From: Streptomyces antioxidans
Lineage (GTDB): Bacteria > Actinomycetota > Actinomycetes > Streptomycetales > Streptomycetaceae
DNA length: 64,000 nt
Direction of reading: 5' to 3'
NCBI RefSeq assembly: GCF_000968685.2
Contig: NZ_LAKD02000004.1
Coordinates: forward strand, 62,001-126,000
Shown: positions 1 to 8,048 of the stretch, piece by piece
How the letters are laid out: every line of letters begins with the position of its first letter
Numbering within the stretch: position 1 is the stretch's first letter
Made by a program: the position numbers and the translations under genes
Notes under the pieces: generated by a model
Databases searched by the model: none
Seen by the model: only the letters and a program-made list of their open reading frames with translations
What the model was told of the DNA's origin: nothing

Positions 1-2
1 GC

Positions 3-776
3 CCTGGTCTGGGGGCGGTGCTGGGGCCGGGTGAGCCGGTCAGCGCACGGTGTTCGGCGGACTGCGGGCAGCTGATCGTGGAGCTGGACCAGGCGGTGCT
101 GACCGCTCATCTGCACAGTCTGCTGCACCATTCCCCGGCGGAGCCGCCCGCGTTCGAGCCCCTGATGCGGTTCGATGCCGGCCGCGCGGTGAGCTGGTAT
201 GAGTCGCTGATGTTCCTGGCCGAGCGGGCCAATGAGGCCGACAGCGCGGGGCAGGAGCCGATCCACCCGCTGGTGGCCACCGAACTGGAACGGGCGCTGA
301 TGACGGAGCTGCTGGTCAGTCAGCCGAACACCGCGAGCCCGGCGCTGGTGCACAGCCGGTCGGCCAAGCCGGGCGGGCCGGTGGAGAAAGCGGTGCGGCT
401 GATCCATGACTATCCGGAGGTCGGCCATACGGTGGCTGGTCTCGCCCAGGCCGCGGGGGTGAGTGTGCGCACACTGGAGAAGGCGTTTAGCCGCCGCTTC
501 GGTCTGCCTCCGTGCGGATATCTGCGCCAGGTGCGGTTGAAGCGGGTACGGGCGGAGCTGACCGCGCCCGGCACAGGGAGACTGACGGTGAGTGAAGTGG
601 CGGCGCGGTGGGGGTTCAGCCACTTCGGCCGATTCGCTCAAGAATATCGGAAGAAGTACCACGAGAATCCTTCGGAGACAGTGCGGCGGCATCGTGCGAT
701 GCCCAGGCTGGGGGCTCAGAGTTTCACCGCAGAAGAGGCTCCATCGTCTGGCGCCGTATTTCCTCCTGGTCGGTGA
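3..776 (+). CDS. AraC-family transcriptional regulator, 5' end outside window
   Basis: The reading frame is open to the left edge, so the gene is probably truncated by the window; 252 residues can be read from a GTG at 18. The N-terminal part resembles the effector-binding domain of AraC regulators of the AraC_binding_2 type. The C-terminal ~100 residues carry two helix-turn-helix units: a first with VAGLAQAAGVSVRTLEKAFS followed by RRFGLPPCGYLRQVRL, and a second ending in SHFGRFAQEYRKKYHENPSE, which is the classic AraC/XylS ending. Its 3' end overlaps the convergent antiporter remnant by about 50 bp. The regulated target is not visible in the window. Confidence 0.75.
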   Translation, partial: PGLGAVLGPGEPVSARCSADCGQLIVELDQAVLTAHLHSLLHHSPAEPPAFEPLMRFDAGRAVSWYESLMFLAERANEADSAGQEPIHPLVATELERALMTELLVSQPNTASPALVHSRSAKPGGPVEKAVRLIHDYPEVGHTVAGLAQAAGVSVRTLEKAFSRRFGLPPCGYLRQVRLKRVRAELTAPGTGRLTVSEVAARWGFSHFGRFAQEYRKKYHENPSETVRRHRAMPRLGAQSFTAEEAPSSGAVFPPGR

Positions 777-1599
777 TTTCCAGGCGGCGGGTGGCGATCC
801 TGAGCAGGGGCGGCGCCATGAGAGAGGTAATCACCGCGGTGAGCACGATAATGGTGTAGGACTCGGTATTAAGTACGCCCAGGCGGAGGCCCACAGCGGC
901 CACGACGAGTTGCACGACGCCGCGTGCGTTCATGCCAGCGCCGAGTGCGAGGATTTCCCACCGGCCCAGGCGGGAAGTCCATCCGCCCAGCAGAGCGCCG
1001 GCGAACTTCCCCAGGATCGCGACGCCCAGGATGAGACCCGCGCCGGCCAGGACCGCAGGGTCTTTCAGCGCTGCGATGTCCATACGCAGTCCCGCGGTAG
1101 CGAAGAAGACCGGAGCGAGGGTGGCGGAGAGTCCGTTGTTCAACGGTGCAAGCGAGTTGAGACTGGCGGCACCGCTGGTGCCGATCAATATGCCGCCCAA
1201 GAACGCACCGAAAACCGGCTCCAGACCCACCGCCGCGGTGCCCGCCGCGCACACCAGGAGGATCGCGACCGCGGTAACCACCACCGCAGCCGAGCCCTGG
1301 GAGCGCTGAGCACGGCGCAGCACCGCACGGACCAGAGGCCGGCCCAGCACGATCACCACCAGCAGCAGACCAGCCAGATGCGCCACCGGGCCCACCACAG
1401 TGGCAATACGCAGGCCACTGGTAACCAAGGCAGAGACCACAGACAGCAACAACCAGCCGACAACGTCATCCAGGGTCCCGGCAGCCAGGATGAGCTGACC
1501 GACGTCACGGTGGACCAACCCCATGTCCAACAGGGTCTTGGCAATCACCGGGATGGCACTGACACACAGCGCCACGCCAAGGAACACGGCAAAGACCAT
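724..1599 (-). pseudogene. 5'-truncated CPA2-type cation/proton antiporter
   Basis: Hydrophobic protein of the Na+/H+ exchanger (Kef/CPA2) family. From FAVFLGVALCVSAIPVIAKT onward it follows the family, including the LDDVVGWLLL segment of the ion-binding region, GVILIGT-like loops and NARGVVQLVVA near the end. About 290 residues and roughly eight membrane segments remain. The usual first ~100 residues (three to four helices) are missing: the frame continues upstream to 1890 but encodes arginine-rich, non-membrane sequence unlike the family. I infer a 5' deletion and a non-functional gene. ATG at 1599 is only the first start inside the conserved part. A shorter product is possible but unlikely to transport ions. 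Confidence 0.6.
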
Positions 1600-1913
1600 G
1601 GGCTCGGCCTGCGGAGGGCACAACACCCGAGGGGTAAGGGTCAGCCACCGGCAACTCAACACCAAAGAACCCAGACCGCACCGTACTACCGAAGCGGTCC
1701 AGCGAGGTCTCATCCGGACTCGACACCGTCCAGACTCGACACCGACGCCACAATCGACACCCTTATCGGCCCGATCGTCTCGGCGACCCATTCCACGGCC
1801 CTCTGCATAGAGAAAGCGCGAAATTCGAACAGATCGCCTCACGCACACGGTGTGCCACCGGCTTACCGGAATGAGCCATTCGACCATCAATTAACGACAG
1901 AGAGCAATGGACA

Positions 1914-2795
1914 TTGCCGCGTAAGTCAGACAAAACGGCACGTTCCGTACTCGGAAATCCCTTGCTAGGACTGTCTCGATTGGGTAACTTTCCAACCAGG
2001 GAGAACCTGGGGGTAGTCATCGATCGGGATCAGTCTGAAACAGACAGTACACAATTTACTCACGACCCCGTGGAACACGCGCTGCTGCAAGCGAGGAATC
2101 TCATCGATTCCGCCGTTCTTGAATTTCGTTCTCTTCCCGCGCCGCGATTCGTGAAATTATCCGCCGACAAGCGGCAGGAGACGCCCGGTGCCACCCTGAC
2201 GCACCTGGTGGCCCAGGCCCGGCGCACCGTGCTGATCTCGCTGTCCGGTCGGAGCGGGCAGCTGGCGGCGGTACGCACCATGCTGAGCGACCTCAGGGCC
2301 CGGGCCCAGGCCGGTCCGGGCCGGATTACCGTCCGCGTGCTCGGGTCCGCCTCGGCACTGCGGGAGCTGCCGACCTGGGCGGCGGCTGCCGACCTGGTGG
2401 AACTACGCGTGACCGGCCGTCCGCTCGCCGAGACCCTGGTGGTGGACGTCGCGGAGGCGCTGCTCCATGCGCCGGGCGACAGCACGGGAGGCCTGCTGGT
2501 TCGCGACCGGGCCGTGGTCCGCGTGCTGACCTCGCTGTTCATGGGCGCCTGGGAAGCCTCGCTGCATTGGCCGGACTATCTGCTGCTGGACGCCTATCTC
2601 GCCACCGACACCGCGCGCGGGGTTCTGGCCCAGCTGTATGCCGGCTCCACCGACGCGGTCGCGGCCCGTGAACTGGGCCTGTCCCTGCGCACGTACCGCC
2701 GACACGTCGCCAGAATCCTGGAGTCCCTGGAAGTCAGTTCCCGTTTTTCCGGTGGCACCCGAGCAGCCGAATTACAGCTGTTTGACACGCTCTGA
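1914..2795 (+). CDS. LuxR-type HTH regulator, first of a tandem pair
   Basis: About 293 residues from a TTG start; no ATG or GTG lies in frame upstream of the conserved part, so the start is uncertain (another TTG is at 1980). The centre (residues ~95-230) is an alpha/beta region without a recognised ligand pocket. The C-terminal ~50 residues form a LuxR/GerE-like helix-turn-helix with LGLSLRTYRRHVARILESL. The same layout recurs in the next gene, 11 bp downstream, so the two are paralogues in one operon. Two in-frame TTA leucine codons (2157-2159 and 2772-2774) imply dependence on the bldA tRNA. Position beside the hydrazine cluster suggests a pathway-level regulator, but this is inference. 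Confidence 0.7.
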   Translation: MPRKSDKTARSVLGNPLLGLSRLGNFPTRENLGVVIDRDQSETDSTQFTHDPVEHALLQARNLIDSAVLEFRSLPAPRFVKLSADKRQETPGATLTHLVAQARRTVLISLSGRSGQLAAVRTMLSDLRARAQAGPGRITVRVLGSASALRELPTWAAAADLVELRVTGRPLAETLVVDVAEALLHAPGDSTGGLLVRDRAVVRVLTSLFMGAWEASLHWPDYLLLDAYLATDTARGVLAQLYAGSTDAVAARELGLSLRTYRRHVARILESLEVSSRFSGGTRAAELQLFDTL

Positions 2796-2806
2796 AGGGA
2801 ATAAAC

Positions 2807-3607
2807 GTGTTGCCGACCACGAAAATTCTGGAGCAGGATTTGCTCAAGGTCCGGGGCCTGGTGGAATCATTGGCCGCACAATGGCGTAGCCAGACGACGA
2901 ACGATTCACTCGTCACCCAGCTCTCCGTAAGCCGAGAAACCCTGGGAGAAGCTGCCGAAAACTTCATGTCCCAGGCTTCGGAATCCCTCTGTCTGATAAT
3001 CGACGAACGCTCCGAGACGACCACCGCCGTCGTTGCCGCCCTTCGCCGGATCGCCCCGACGCTGGCCTCGGACGTCACCGTACGGGCGCTCGTCCCACCG
3101 GGCAGCCGGACCCGGTGGGCGCTCGACGCAGTGTTTCCGGAAGAGGCCGAGGTGCGGCTCGCGGCGCTCCCGGGGCTCACCGCGGTCGTCTCCGACACGG
3201 AGTCGACACTGGTGTCGAACACCCCGGGCGAACCGGCACTCATACGCAGTACGTCCGTGGCGACGAACCTGCGCGCGCTCTTCGACACCATCTGGCCGAC
3301 CGCGCCGGTACTGGACCCACGTCTGCGATTGAGGGAACTTACCCAGGCCGAAGAATTACGCCGTGTCCTCGGCTGTCTCCAGGAGGGGCTCATCGATGAC
3401 GTCGCGGCCCGCAAGCTCTCCATGTCCGTGCGCACCTACCGGCGCCACGTCGCCGACATCATGGCACTGCTGCGCACCAACTCCCGGTTCCAGGCCGGCG
3501 CCCGCGCGATCGAGACGGGCCTGCTGCCACGGCGGTCGACGCGCGTGGCGGATGGGCCCGTTCCGGCAGCCATCGTCAACCGCGTGTCCCCAGCGTGCAG
3601 CACTTGA
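2807..3607 (+). CDS. LuxR-type HTH regulator, second of a tandem pair
   Basis: A 266-residue protein starting at GTG 2807, with GAAGGGA about eight bases upstream overlapping the stop of the preceding gene. The C-terminal HTH contains LSMSVRTYRRHVADIMALL, nearly the same recognition helix as its upstream partner (RTYRRHVA in both). The N-terminal half has the same predicted alpha/beta organisation but low identity. An in-frame TTA codon at 3356-3358 suggests bldA-controlled translation. Two co-transcribed paralogues with the same recognition helix could form a heterodimer or compete for one operator; that is inference. Confidence 0.7.
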   Translation: MLPTTKILEQDLLKVRGLVESLAAQWRSQTTNDSLVTQLSVSRETLGEAAENFMSQASESLCLIIDERSETTTAVVAALRRIAPTLASDVTVRALVPPGSRTRWALDAVFPEEAEVRLAALPGLTAVVSDTESTLVSNTPGEPALIRSTSVATNLRALFDTIWPTAPVLDPRLRLRELTQAEELRRVLGCLQEGLIDDVAARKLSMSVRTYRRHVADIMALLRTNSRFQAGARAIETGLLPRRSTRVADGPVPAAIVNRVSPACST

Positions 3608-3728
3608 GGGCCGGCGCGGTGTCAAGGTGGTAGTAGCGCGGGTCGATCAGATCGACGGTGTGGCCGAGTTCGCGGTACAGCGCGTACAGCCGCTCCCACC
3701 GGGCGACGGCCAGATTCGGGGTGAGCAG
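3605..3728 (-). pseudogene. Dimethylargininase (DDAH)-like remnant
   Basis: Reading leftward, the frame gives NLAVARWERLYALYRELGHT then VDLIDPRYYHLDTA. The first piece matches the N-terminal 'two-thirds helix' region of DDAH/amidinotransferase-fold proteins, the second their C-terminal DPRYYHLDTA motif. The two are fused directly, so the ~200 residues between them (with the catalytic residues) are gone. No start codon or complete gene is left. It marks deletion at the left border of the biosynthetic cluster. Confidence 0.45.
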
Positions 3729-3807
3729 GGCTGACCCGGGGTGCGCGGCACGGTGGTGCCGGGCACCCGGCGCCGGCGGGAAGGGGGCTGGAGGCGGCGC
3801 CCGCGGG

Positions 3808-4392
3808 TCAGCGAGCCGTGGCCAGCAGCTCCTCCATGTGCGGGAACCGGGACGCGATCGGGTCGCCGGTGAATGCCTCGTCCCAGTCGGTCTCGGCGAC
3901 GTAGATGTGCAGGGCGGCGAAGTCGGGCGTCTCCCCCATGTCGAACCAGTGCCGTACGCCGGCGGGCGTGCACACCAGGTCGCCCGGCTCGGAGATCAAC
4001 ACGTGGACGGTCTCCTCGTCGGCCAGCCGCAGATAGAAGCCGCACCGGCCCTGGGCGAAGAACCAGACCTCATCCGAGCGGTGGGTGTGCTCGTTGAAGT
4101 AGCGGTCACGCGAAGCGCGGGCCTCGGTGGCCCACCGCGGGTCAGAGTCGTCCGGTGCCATCCGGACCACCTCGACATGTCCCAGGCCGGTCTCGGCAGA
4201 AAATCGGTCCGCCTCCGTCCGGTACAGGCCGAGCACGTCGTCGTCGCCGAAGCCGGCCGCCAGGTCCTTGAGGGCCCACCGCTCGAACCGGGCGCCGTGC
4301 ACTGCGAGTTCGGCCGCGATGCGGTCGGGGTCCTGGGTGGTGAGCAGCGGCTTCGCCTCGCCCGTGGCGGGCAGAACCTGGAGCAGTGTCAT
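3808..4392 (-). CDS. Acireductone-dioxygenase-like cupin
   Basis: A 194-residue cupin resembling acireductone dioxygenase (MtnD), the metal-dependent enzyme of methionine salvage. RYFNEHTHRSDEVWFFAQG supplies ligands His102, His104 and Glu108, and His148 lies in TPAGVRHWFDMGE, so the full 3-His/1-Glu metal site is present. ATG 4392 was chosen because GAAAGG lies upstream; a longer in-frame extension is arginine-rich and not family-like. It is the last gene of the leftward operon starting at 13.6 kb. No other methionine-salvage gene is present, so a pathway-specific oxygenation or C-C cleavage is more likely than salvage (inference). Confidence 0.75.
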   Translation of the reverse strand: MTLLQVLPATGEAKPLLTTQDPDRIAAELAVHGARFERWALKDLAAGFGDDDVLGLYRTEADRFSAETGLGHVEVVRMAPDDSDPRWATEARASRDRYFNEHTHRSDEVWFFAQGRCGFYLRLADEETVHVLISEPGDLVCTPAGVRHWFDMGETPDFAALHIYVAETDWDEAFTGDPIASRFPHMEELLATAR

Positions 4393-4436
4393 GGCAGTCG
4401 CCTTTCGAGGATGCGGACGTACGGCACGGCGCCCGG

Positions 4437-5159
4437 TCAGTGGCCGGGCTCGAAGTGCAGCTGGCTGAGGAAGCAGTCCCGGGGCTGGTTGACGGCGAAG
4501 GTGACGCATTCCGCGAGGGACTGCGCGGTCAGGGTGTCCTTCGGGGTGCGCGAGGCGCCCTCCCAGGCGGGCGACAGCGGGTCGATGTTGTCGAAGTCCG
4601 GCGGGAACAGGGAGATGACGCGGATGCCCTCCGCGCGCAGCCGCTTGGACAGGATGCCGGTGAACGCGGCCTGTCCGCCCTTGGCCGCGTAGAACGCCTC
4701 GTGGCCCGCGCAGCCGGTGTAGTTCGGCGTCGCGGCTGCCGACACCAGGGTGACGATGTCGGGCCGCTGCGAGGCGCGCAGGAGCGGCAGGAAGTGCTTG
4801 ACCATCAGAACGGTGCCTCCGGCGGATGCGGTGGTGGCGAGGATGTCGGCATCGTCCGCGGTGGTCAGGTCCTCGCTCTCCAGCCAGTTGGCGCCGTTGT
4901 TCAGGAGTACGTCGACGGCGCCGGCCTTCTCCCGGACGCCGTCCGCGAAGGCGCGTACGGACTCCGGATCGGTGATATCGCAGGCGAAGGCGTGCACCCG
5001 GTCGCCGCCGAGGTCACGGATCTCCTGCTCGGTGCGGCGGGCGCCCTCCAGGCTGCGCGCCGAGAGGAACACCTCGGCACCCTGCCGGGCGAAGACGATG
5101 GCCAGGGTGCGCCCGAAGTCCCGGGCGGCACCGGTGATGACGACGCGGAGGTTCTCCAT
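4437..5159 (-). CDS. Short-chain dehydrogenase/reductase, divergent type (SDR-A)
   Basis: A 240-residue Rossmann-fold oxidoreductase. The nucleotide loop is VVITGAARDFGRT (TGxxxxxG, with an acidic residue where classical SDRs have GIG). The active-site tetrad appears as LLNNGA (usually NNAG), a serine in TLVSAAAT, and Tyr-x-x-x-Lys in FYAAKGG. The closest relative in the window is the SDR at 7232-8002: both have RDFGRTLA, NNGA, YAAK, PPDF and QPRDCF. The two are a duplicated pair with presumably sequential or heteromeric roles. It ends 44 bp before the dioxygenase-like gene in the same operon. Substrate unknown. Confidence 0.8.
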   Translation of the reverse strand: MENLRVVITGAARDFGRTLAIVFARQGAEVFLSARSLEGARRTEQEIRDLGGDRVHAFACDITDPESVRAFADGVREKAGAVDVLLNNGANWLESEDLTTADDADILATTASAGGTVLMVKHFLPLLRASQRPDIVTLVSAAATPNYTGCAGHEAFYAAKGGQAAFTGILSKRLRAEGIRVISLFPPDFDNIDPLSPAWEGASRTPKDTLTAQSLAECVTFAVNQPRDCFLSQLHFEPGH

Positions 5160-5500
5160 TGCAGTGGTGCCTCATCAGTTCGGGGAGTCGGCTATCCGGC
5201 AGACTCCGGATGGTAGCCGTCCGGCAGGTGAGCACTCGTGCTTCCCGGACGCTGAGTCCTGACGAAAGACCGTGCCCCTGCCTGTTGGCCCGGAGAGTTG
5301 ATCGCTGATGGGATGTCGTGCCCGCCGCTGAGTGGCGGGGTGAGCACTGCTTGATCAGGTCGCAGATGGATCTCCGGCAGGCCGCTGAAGGGGATCGGCA
5401 TCGAGAGCGGAAGAACCGTTGCGACTGTTCGTGGGGGACGACTGGGATTCTCCAGTCGATTGTTCGGAGGGGCATGCTCGTCGGCCGAGGAGGTGGGAGG
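5160..5500. other. 341-bp gap without a recognised gene
   Basis: Interrupts the otherwise tight leftward operon. Reading frames here give no recognisable protein; a 69-codon leftward frame (5192-5401) lacks family resemblance. A hairpin at 5321-5339 (CCCGCCGCTGAGTGGCGGG, about eight pairs, short loop) could attenuate transcription between the ATP-grasp gene and SDR-A, so the last two genes may have their own promoter. Confidence 0.4.
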
Positions 5501-6451
5501 TCACCGGCCGAGGGGCTGCCCGGCGTCGGCCGCGACGGCGAATACGCCCTCCCGGTTGCGCTGTTGGCAGAACTCGACGTCGGCGAGCAGGATTTCCTCG
5601 TCCTGGTTCCTCAACAGGATGGCGCCCGCCCCGCCTTCTCCGGTGGTCGCGGTGATCGTGTCGCCCGGAGTCGGCAGGAAGATGTCACCGGCGTAGGAGC
5701 GCAACGCCCGGACCTCGTCCAGCCCTTCGATGCTGACCAGCCGTCCGCCCTCGCGAGCGATGAAGGCGTAGTCGGCGACGAAGCCCGGCTCGGCCGGACG
5801 TCCGGCCAGTGCCCGGGAGCCGCCGGCGAGCGCGGCCGCCTGATCGGGCAGGCCGAGCAGGGAGCAGAGGTGCGGCAGGGGGTGGCCCGCGGTCCGGGCC
5901 GCGAACTTGACCACTTTCACGGTCCCGCCGGCGCCCGTGACCGCCTCGAACGTGACGGGCCCCGAGACCAGGCCGACGCCCTTCACCACGGGCGACAGCC
6001 GGTGCGCCAGTTCGCGCTCCTGCGGCGAGCCGGGCGCGAGGTTCACCACGCTGGTGAGCAGTGACCTGGGGGGTTCCTCCAGCGAGAAGCACCGCCAGAC
6101 GTCGGTGAGGTGGAGCACGCCGTCGAGGACGACACCGTTGACGAAGCACGGGGTGCCGGGCACATGGTCGTGGGCGACGATCCGGCCGCCCCGGTCCCAC
6201 AGCCGCCGGAGCTCGGGTTCCGGCGGTGCGGCTCCGGGCCGGACCAGCACGGCGGAGCCGGTGTCGTCGGAGATCTCCGGCCGCAGGACGACCGTACGGT
6301 CCCGGCGGGCCGCCAGATGGGCGGTCAGCTCCGCCGGGCCGGTGAGGACGTGCAGGTCGAAGGCGAGATCCGGGTCGGCGGCCGCGACGGCCTCGTGCTG
6401 ACGTATCTTGCTGGACCACGGGTCGGCCACCACGGTGCCGGCTTCGGACAC
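5501..6451 (-). CDS. Small ATP-grasp-like protein
   Basis: A 316-residue protein from GTG 6451 with AAGGAG seven bases upstream. It resembles the middle and C-terminal part of ATP-grasp ligases: an ATP-lid-like strand with RTVVLRPEISDDTGSAVLV (~55-73), a segment FVNGVVLDGVLHLTDVWRC (substrate-loop region), and VKFAARTAGHPLPHLCSLLG where ATP-grasp enzymes have a metal-binding ExN motif followed by GG. The acidic metal ligand and asparagine are not obvious and the N-terminal pre-ATP-grasp domain is missing. It may be a divergent amide or peptide ligase or a non-catalytic relative. It sits in the operon with SDRs and aldolases of the hydrazine cluster. Confidence 0.5.
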   Translation of the reverse strand: MSEAGTVVADPWSSKIRQHEAVAAADPDLAFDLHVLTGPAELTAHLAARRDRTVVLRPEISDDTGSAVLVRPGAAPPEPELRRLWDRGGRIVAHDHVPGTPCFVNGVVLDGVLHLTDVWRCFSLEEPPRSLLTSVVNLAPGSPQERELAHRLSPVVKGVGLVSGPVTFEAVTGAGGTVKVVKFAARTAGHPLPHLCSLLGLPDQAAALAGGSRALAGRPAEPGFVADYAFIAREGGRLVSIEGLDEVRALRSYAGDIFLPTPGDTITATTGEGGAGAILLRNQDEEILLADVEFCQQRNREGVFAVAADAGQPLGR

Positions 6452-6511
6452 GGTCGTCTCCTTCGGGTTGGTCCGGTGGATGCGGATCGCCTGCCGAGCC
6501 CGCGGCCGGGC

Positions 6512-7222
6512 TTACGGCCCGGGAACCGTCAGAGAAGCCCCGTTGGGCTCCTTCGGTACCTGGTGCAGCAGATAGTCGGCCGCCACCTGTGCCCAGGCTT
6601 CGGGGCCCGGGTACTCGGTGTGCTCGTCCGGCAGACAGGTGGCGAGCATGGCGGTGTCCACGCCACCGCCCGGGTCGACGGCGACGGCGGTGACGCCCGG
6701 CAGCAGTTCCTCGGCCTCCTGGGCGATGGCCCGGGTGAAGCCCTCGACGGCGAACTTGCTCGCGGTGTAGGCGGCCAGCCTGCCGCGCGGATTGCGGCCC
6801 CAGCCCGAGGAGACGGCGACAAAGGTACCGCCGGTCGCCATCCGCGGCAGGAAGGCGCGGGCCAGGGTGTAGACGCCGACGACGTTGACGTCGACGGTGG
6901 TGCGGAAGTCCGCCGGGCTGGTCTCCCACACCGGGGCCTGGGGGCTGATGTACCCGGCGTTGGCGACGACCAGGGCGGGCGCGCCGAGCCGCCGTACGGT
7001 CTCCCCGGCCCACCGCTCCACGGCGTCGGCGTCGGTGACGTCGGTGACGGTGATCAGGTGGTCCTCGCCGAGGTCGGCGCGGAGCCTGTCCAGGGCCTCG
7101 CGGTCGCGGCCGCAGCCGGCGACGCGGTGGCCCAGTGCGGTAAAGCGCCGGGCCAGGGCGGCGCCGAGGCCCCGGCTCACCCCGGAGATGACGACGGACG
7201 TGCTGGTGCTGACGGAATCCAT
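6512..7222 (-). CDS. Short-chain dehydrogenase/reductase, classical type (SDR-B)
   Basis: A 236-residue classical SDR: cofactor loop SGVSRGLGAA near the N-terminus, VVANAG for the NAG motif, catalytic serine in AVSSGWG, and YTASK (Tyr-x-x-x-Lys). NADP(H) is likely because a basic residue (R in CGRDREAL) follows beta-2. It is not a close relative of the two neighbouring SDRs, which have a different loop. Located 9 bp downstream of SDR-C and 60 bp upstream of the ATP-grasp-like gene, so co-transcribed. Substrate not predictable. Confidence 0.85.
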   Translation of the reverse strand: MDSVSTSTSVVISGVSRGLGAALARRFTALGHRVAGCGRDREALDRLRADLGEDHLITVTDVTDADAVERWAGETVRRLGAPALVVANAGYISPQAPVWETSPADFRTTVDVNVVGVYTLARAFLPRMATGGTFVAVSSGWGRNPRGRLAAYTASKFAVEGFTRAIAQEAEELLPGVTAVAVDPGGGVDTAMLATCLPDEHTEYPGPEAWAQVAADYLLHQVPKEPNGASLTVPGP

Positions 7223-7231
7223 GGTGCTCTT

Positions 7232-8002
7232 TCAGGTGGTCTGTTCGAAGTGGAACGCCTTGATGAAGCAGTCCCGTGGCTGGTCGATCGCGAACATGAC
7301 GCACTCCACGAGGGAGTGGGCGGTGAGCTCGCAGCCCGCCTCGCGGGGCGTCGTGTCCCAGTCCGGGCCCAGCGGATCCGGGTTGCTGAAGTCGGGCGGG
7401 TACAGCGAGATGACGCGCACGCCGTGCGGGCGCAGTTGGGGGGAGAGCAGGTCGGCGAGGCCGGCCTGCCCGTGCTTGGCCGCGTAGAACGCGGCGTGGG
7501 CCCGGGTACGGTGGTTGCCGGTGAGCCCGGCCGACGAGATCAGGTTGACCACGTCGGGCCGGTCGGACTGCAGCAGCAGCGGCAGCAGGTGCTTGGTGAC
7601 GAGGACGGTGCCGGTCACGGTCGAGGCGACGGTGGCGGCGATGTCCTCGTCGGCGGCGGAGGCGAGGTCCTCGCCGGACAGCCAGCGGGCCCCGTTGTTG
7701 ACCAGCACGTCGACGTGGTCGGTCACCGTGGCGATCTCGTCGGCGAAGGCGCGTACCGACGCCGGGTCCGCCAGGTCGCAGCGCAGGGCGTGGACCCTGT
7801 CGGACCCGAGGCCACGGATCTCGTCGGCCACATGCTCGGCCGCCGCCAGGTCCCGGGCGGAGAGCAGGACTTCGTCGCCCCGGCGGGCGAAGAAGAGGGC
7901 GAGCGTCCGGCCGAAGTCCCGGCCGGCTCCGGTGATGACCACGCGTCGGCCGCGGGGCTCACGGCGGGCGGGGGCGGCCTCGTTGCCGTTCTGAGGTGTC
8001 AC
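7232..8002 (-). CDS. Short-chain dehydrogenase/reductase, divergent type (SDR-C)
   Basis: A 256-residue SDR from GTG 8002, paralogous to the gene at 4437-5159. It has the same unusual loop VVITGAGRDFGRTLA, LVNNGA in place of NNAG, a serine in LISSAG, YAAKHGQ for Tyr-x-x-x-Lys, and SLYPPDF and DQPRDCF near the end. Retention of both copies in one operon suggests two related redox steps or one hetero-oligomer. It lies 46 bp downstream of the HAD phosphatase gene. Substrate unknown. Confidence 0.8.
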   Translation of the reverse strand: MTPQNGNEAAPARREPRGRRVVITGAGRDFGRTLALFFARRGDEVLLSARDLAAAEHVADEIRGLGSDRVHALRCDLADPASVRAFADEIATVTDHVDVLVNNGARWLSGEDLASAADEDIAATVASTVTGTVLVTKHLLPLLLQSDRPDVVNLISSAGLTGNHRTRAHAAFYAAKHGQAGLADLLSPQLRPHGVRVISLYPPDFSNPDPLGPDWDTTPREAGCELTAHSLVECVMFAIDQPRDCFIKAFHFEQTT

Positions 8003-8048
8003 TGTGGGGTTTCCCGTGTTCGCGGTCTCAGGGTGTGCGGGGCTCAGG

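Noticed and set aside
592..1968. 458-codon rightward open frame over the antiporter
   Set aside because: His/Gln/Arg-rich sequence without family features; the leftward frame shows a conserved membrane protein.
5192..5401. 69-codon leftward frame in the operon gap
   Set aside because: No family resemblance; a possible insertion-element scar could not be supported.
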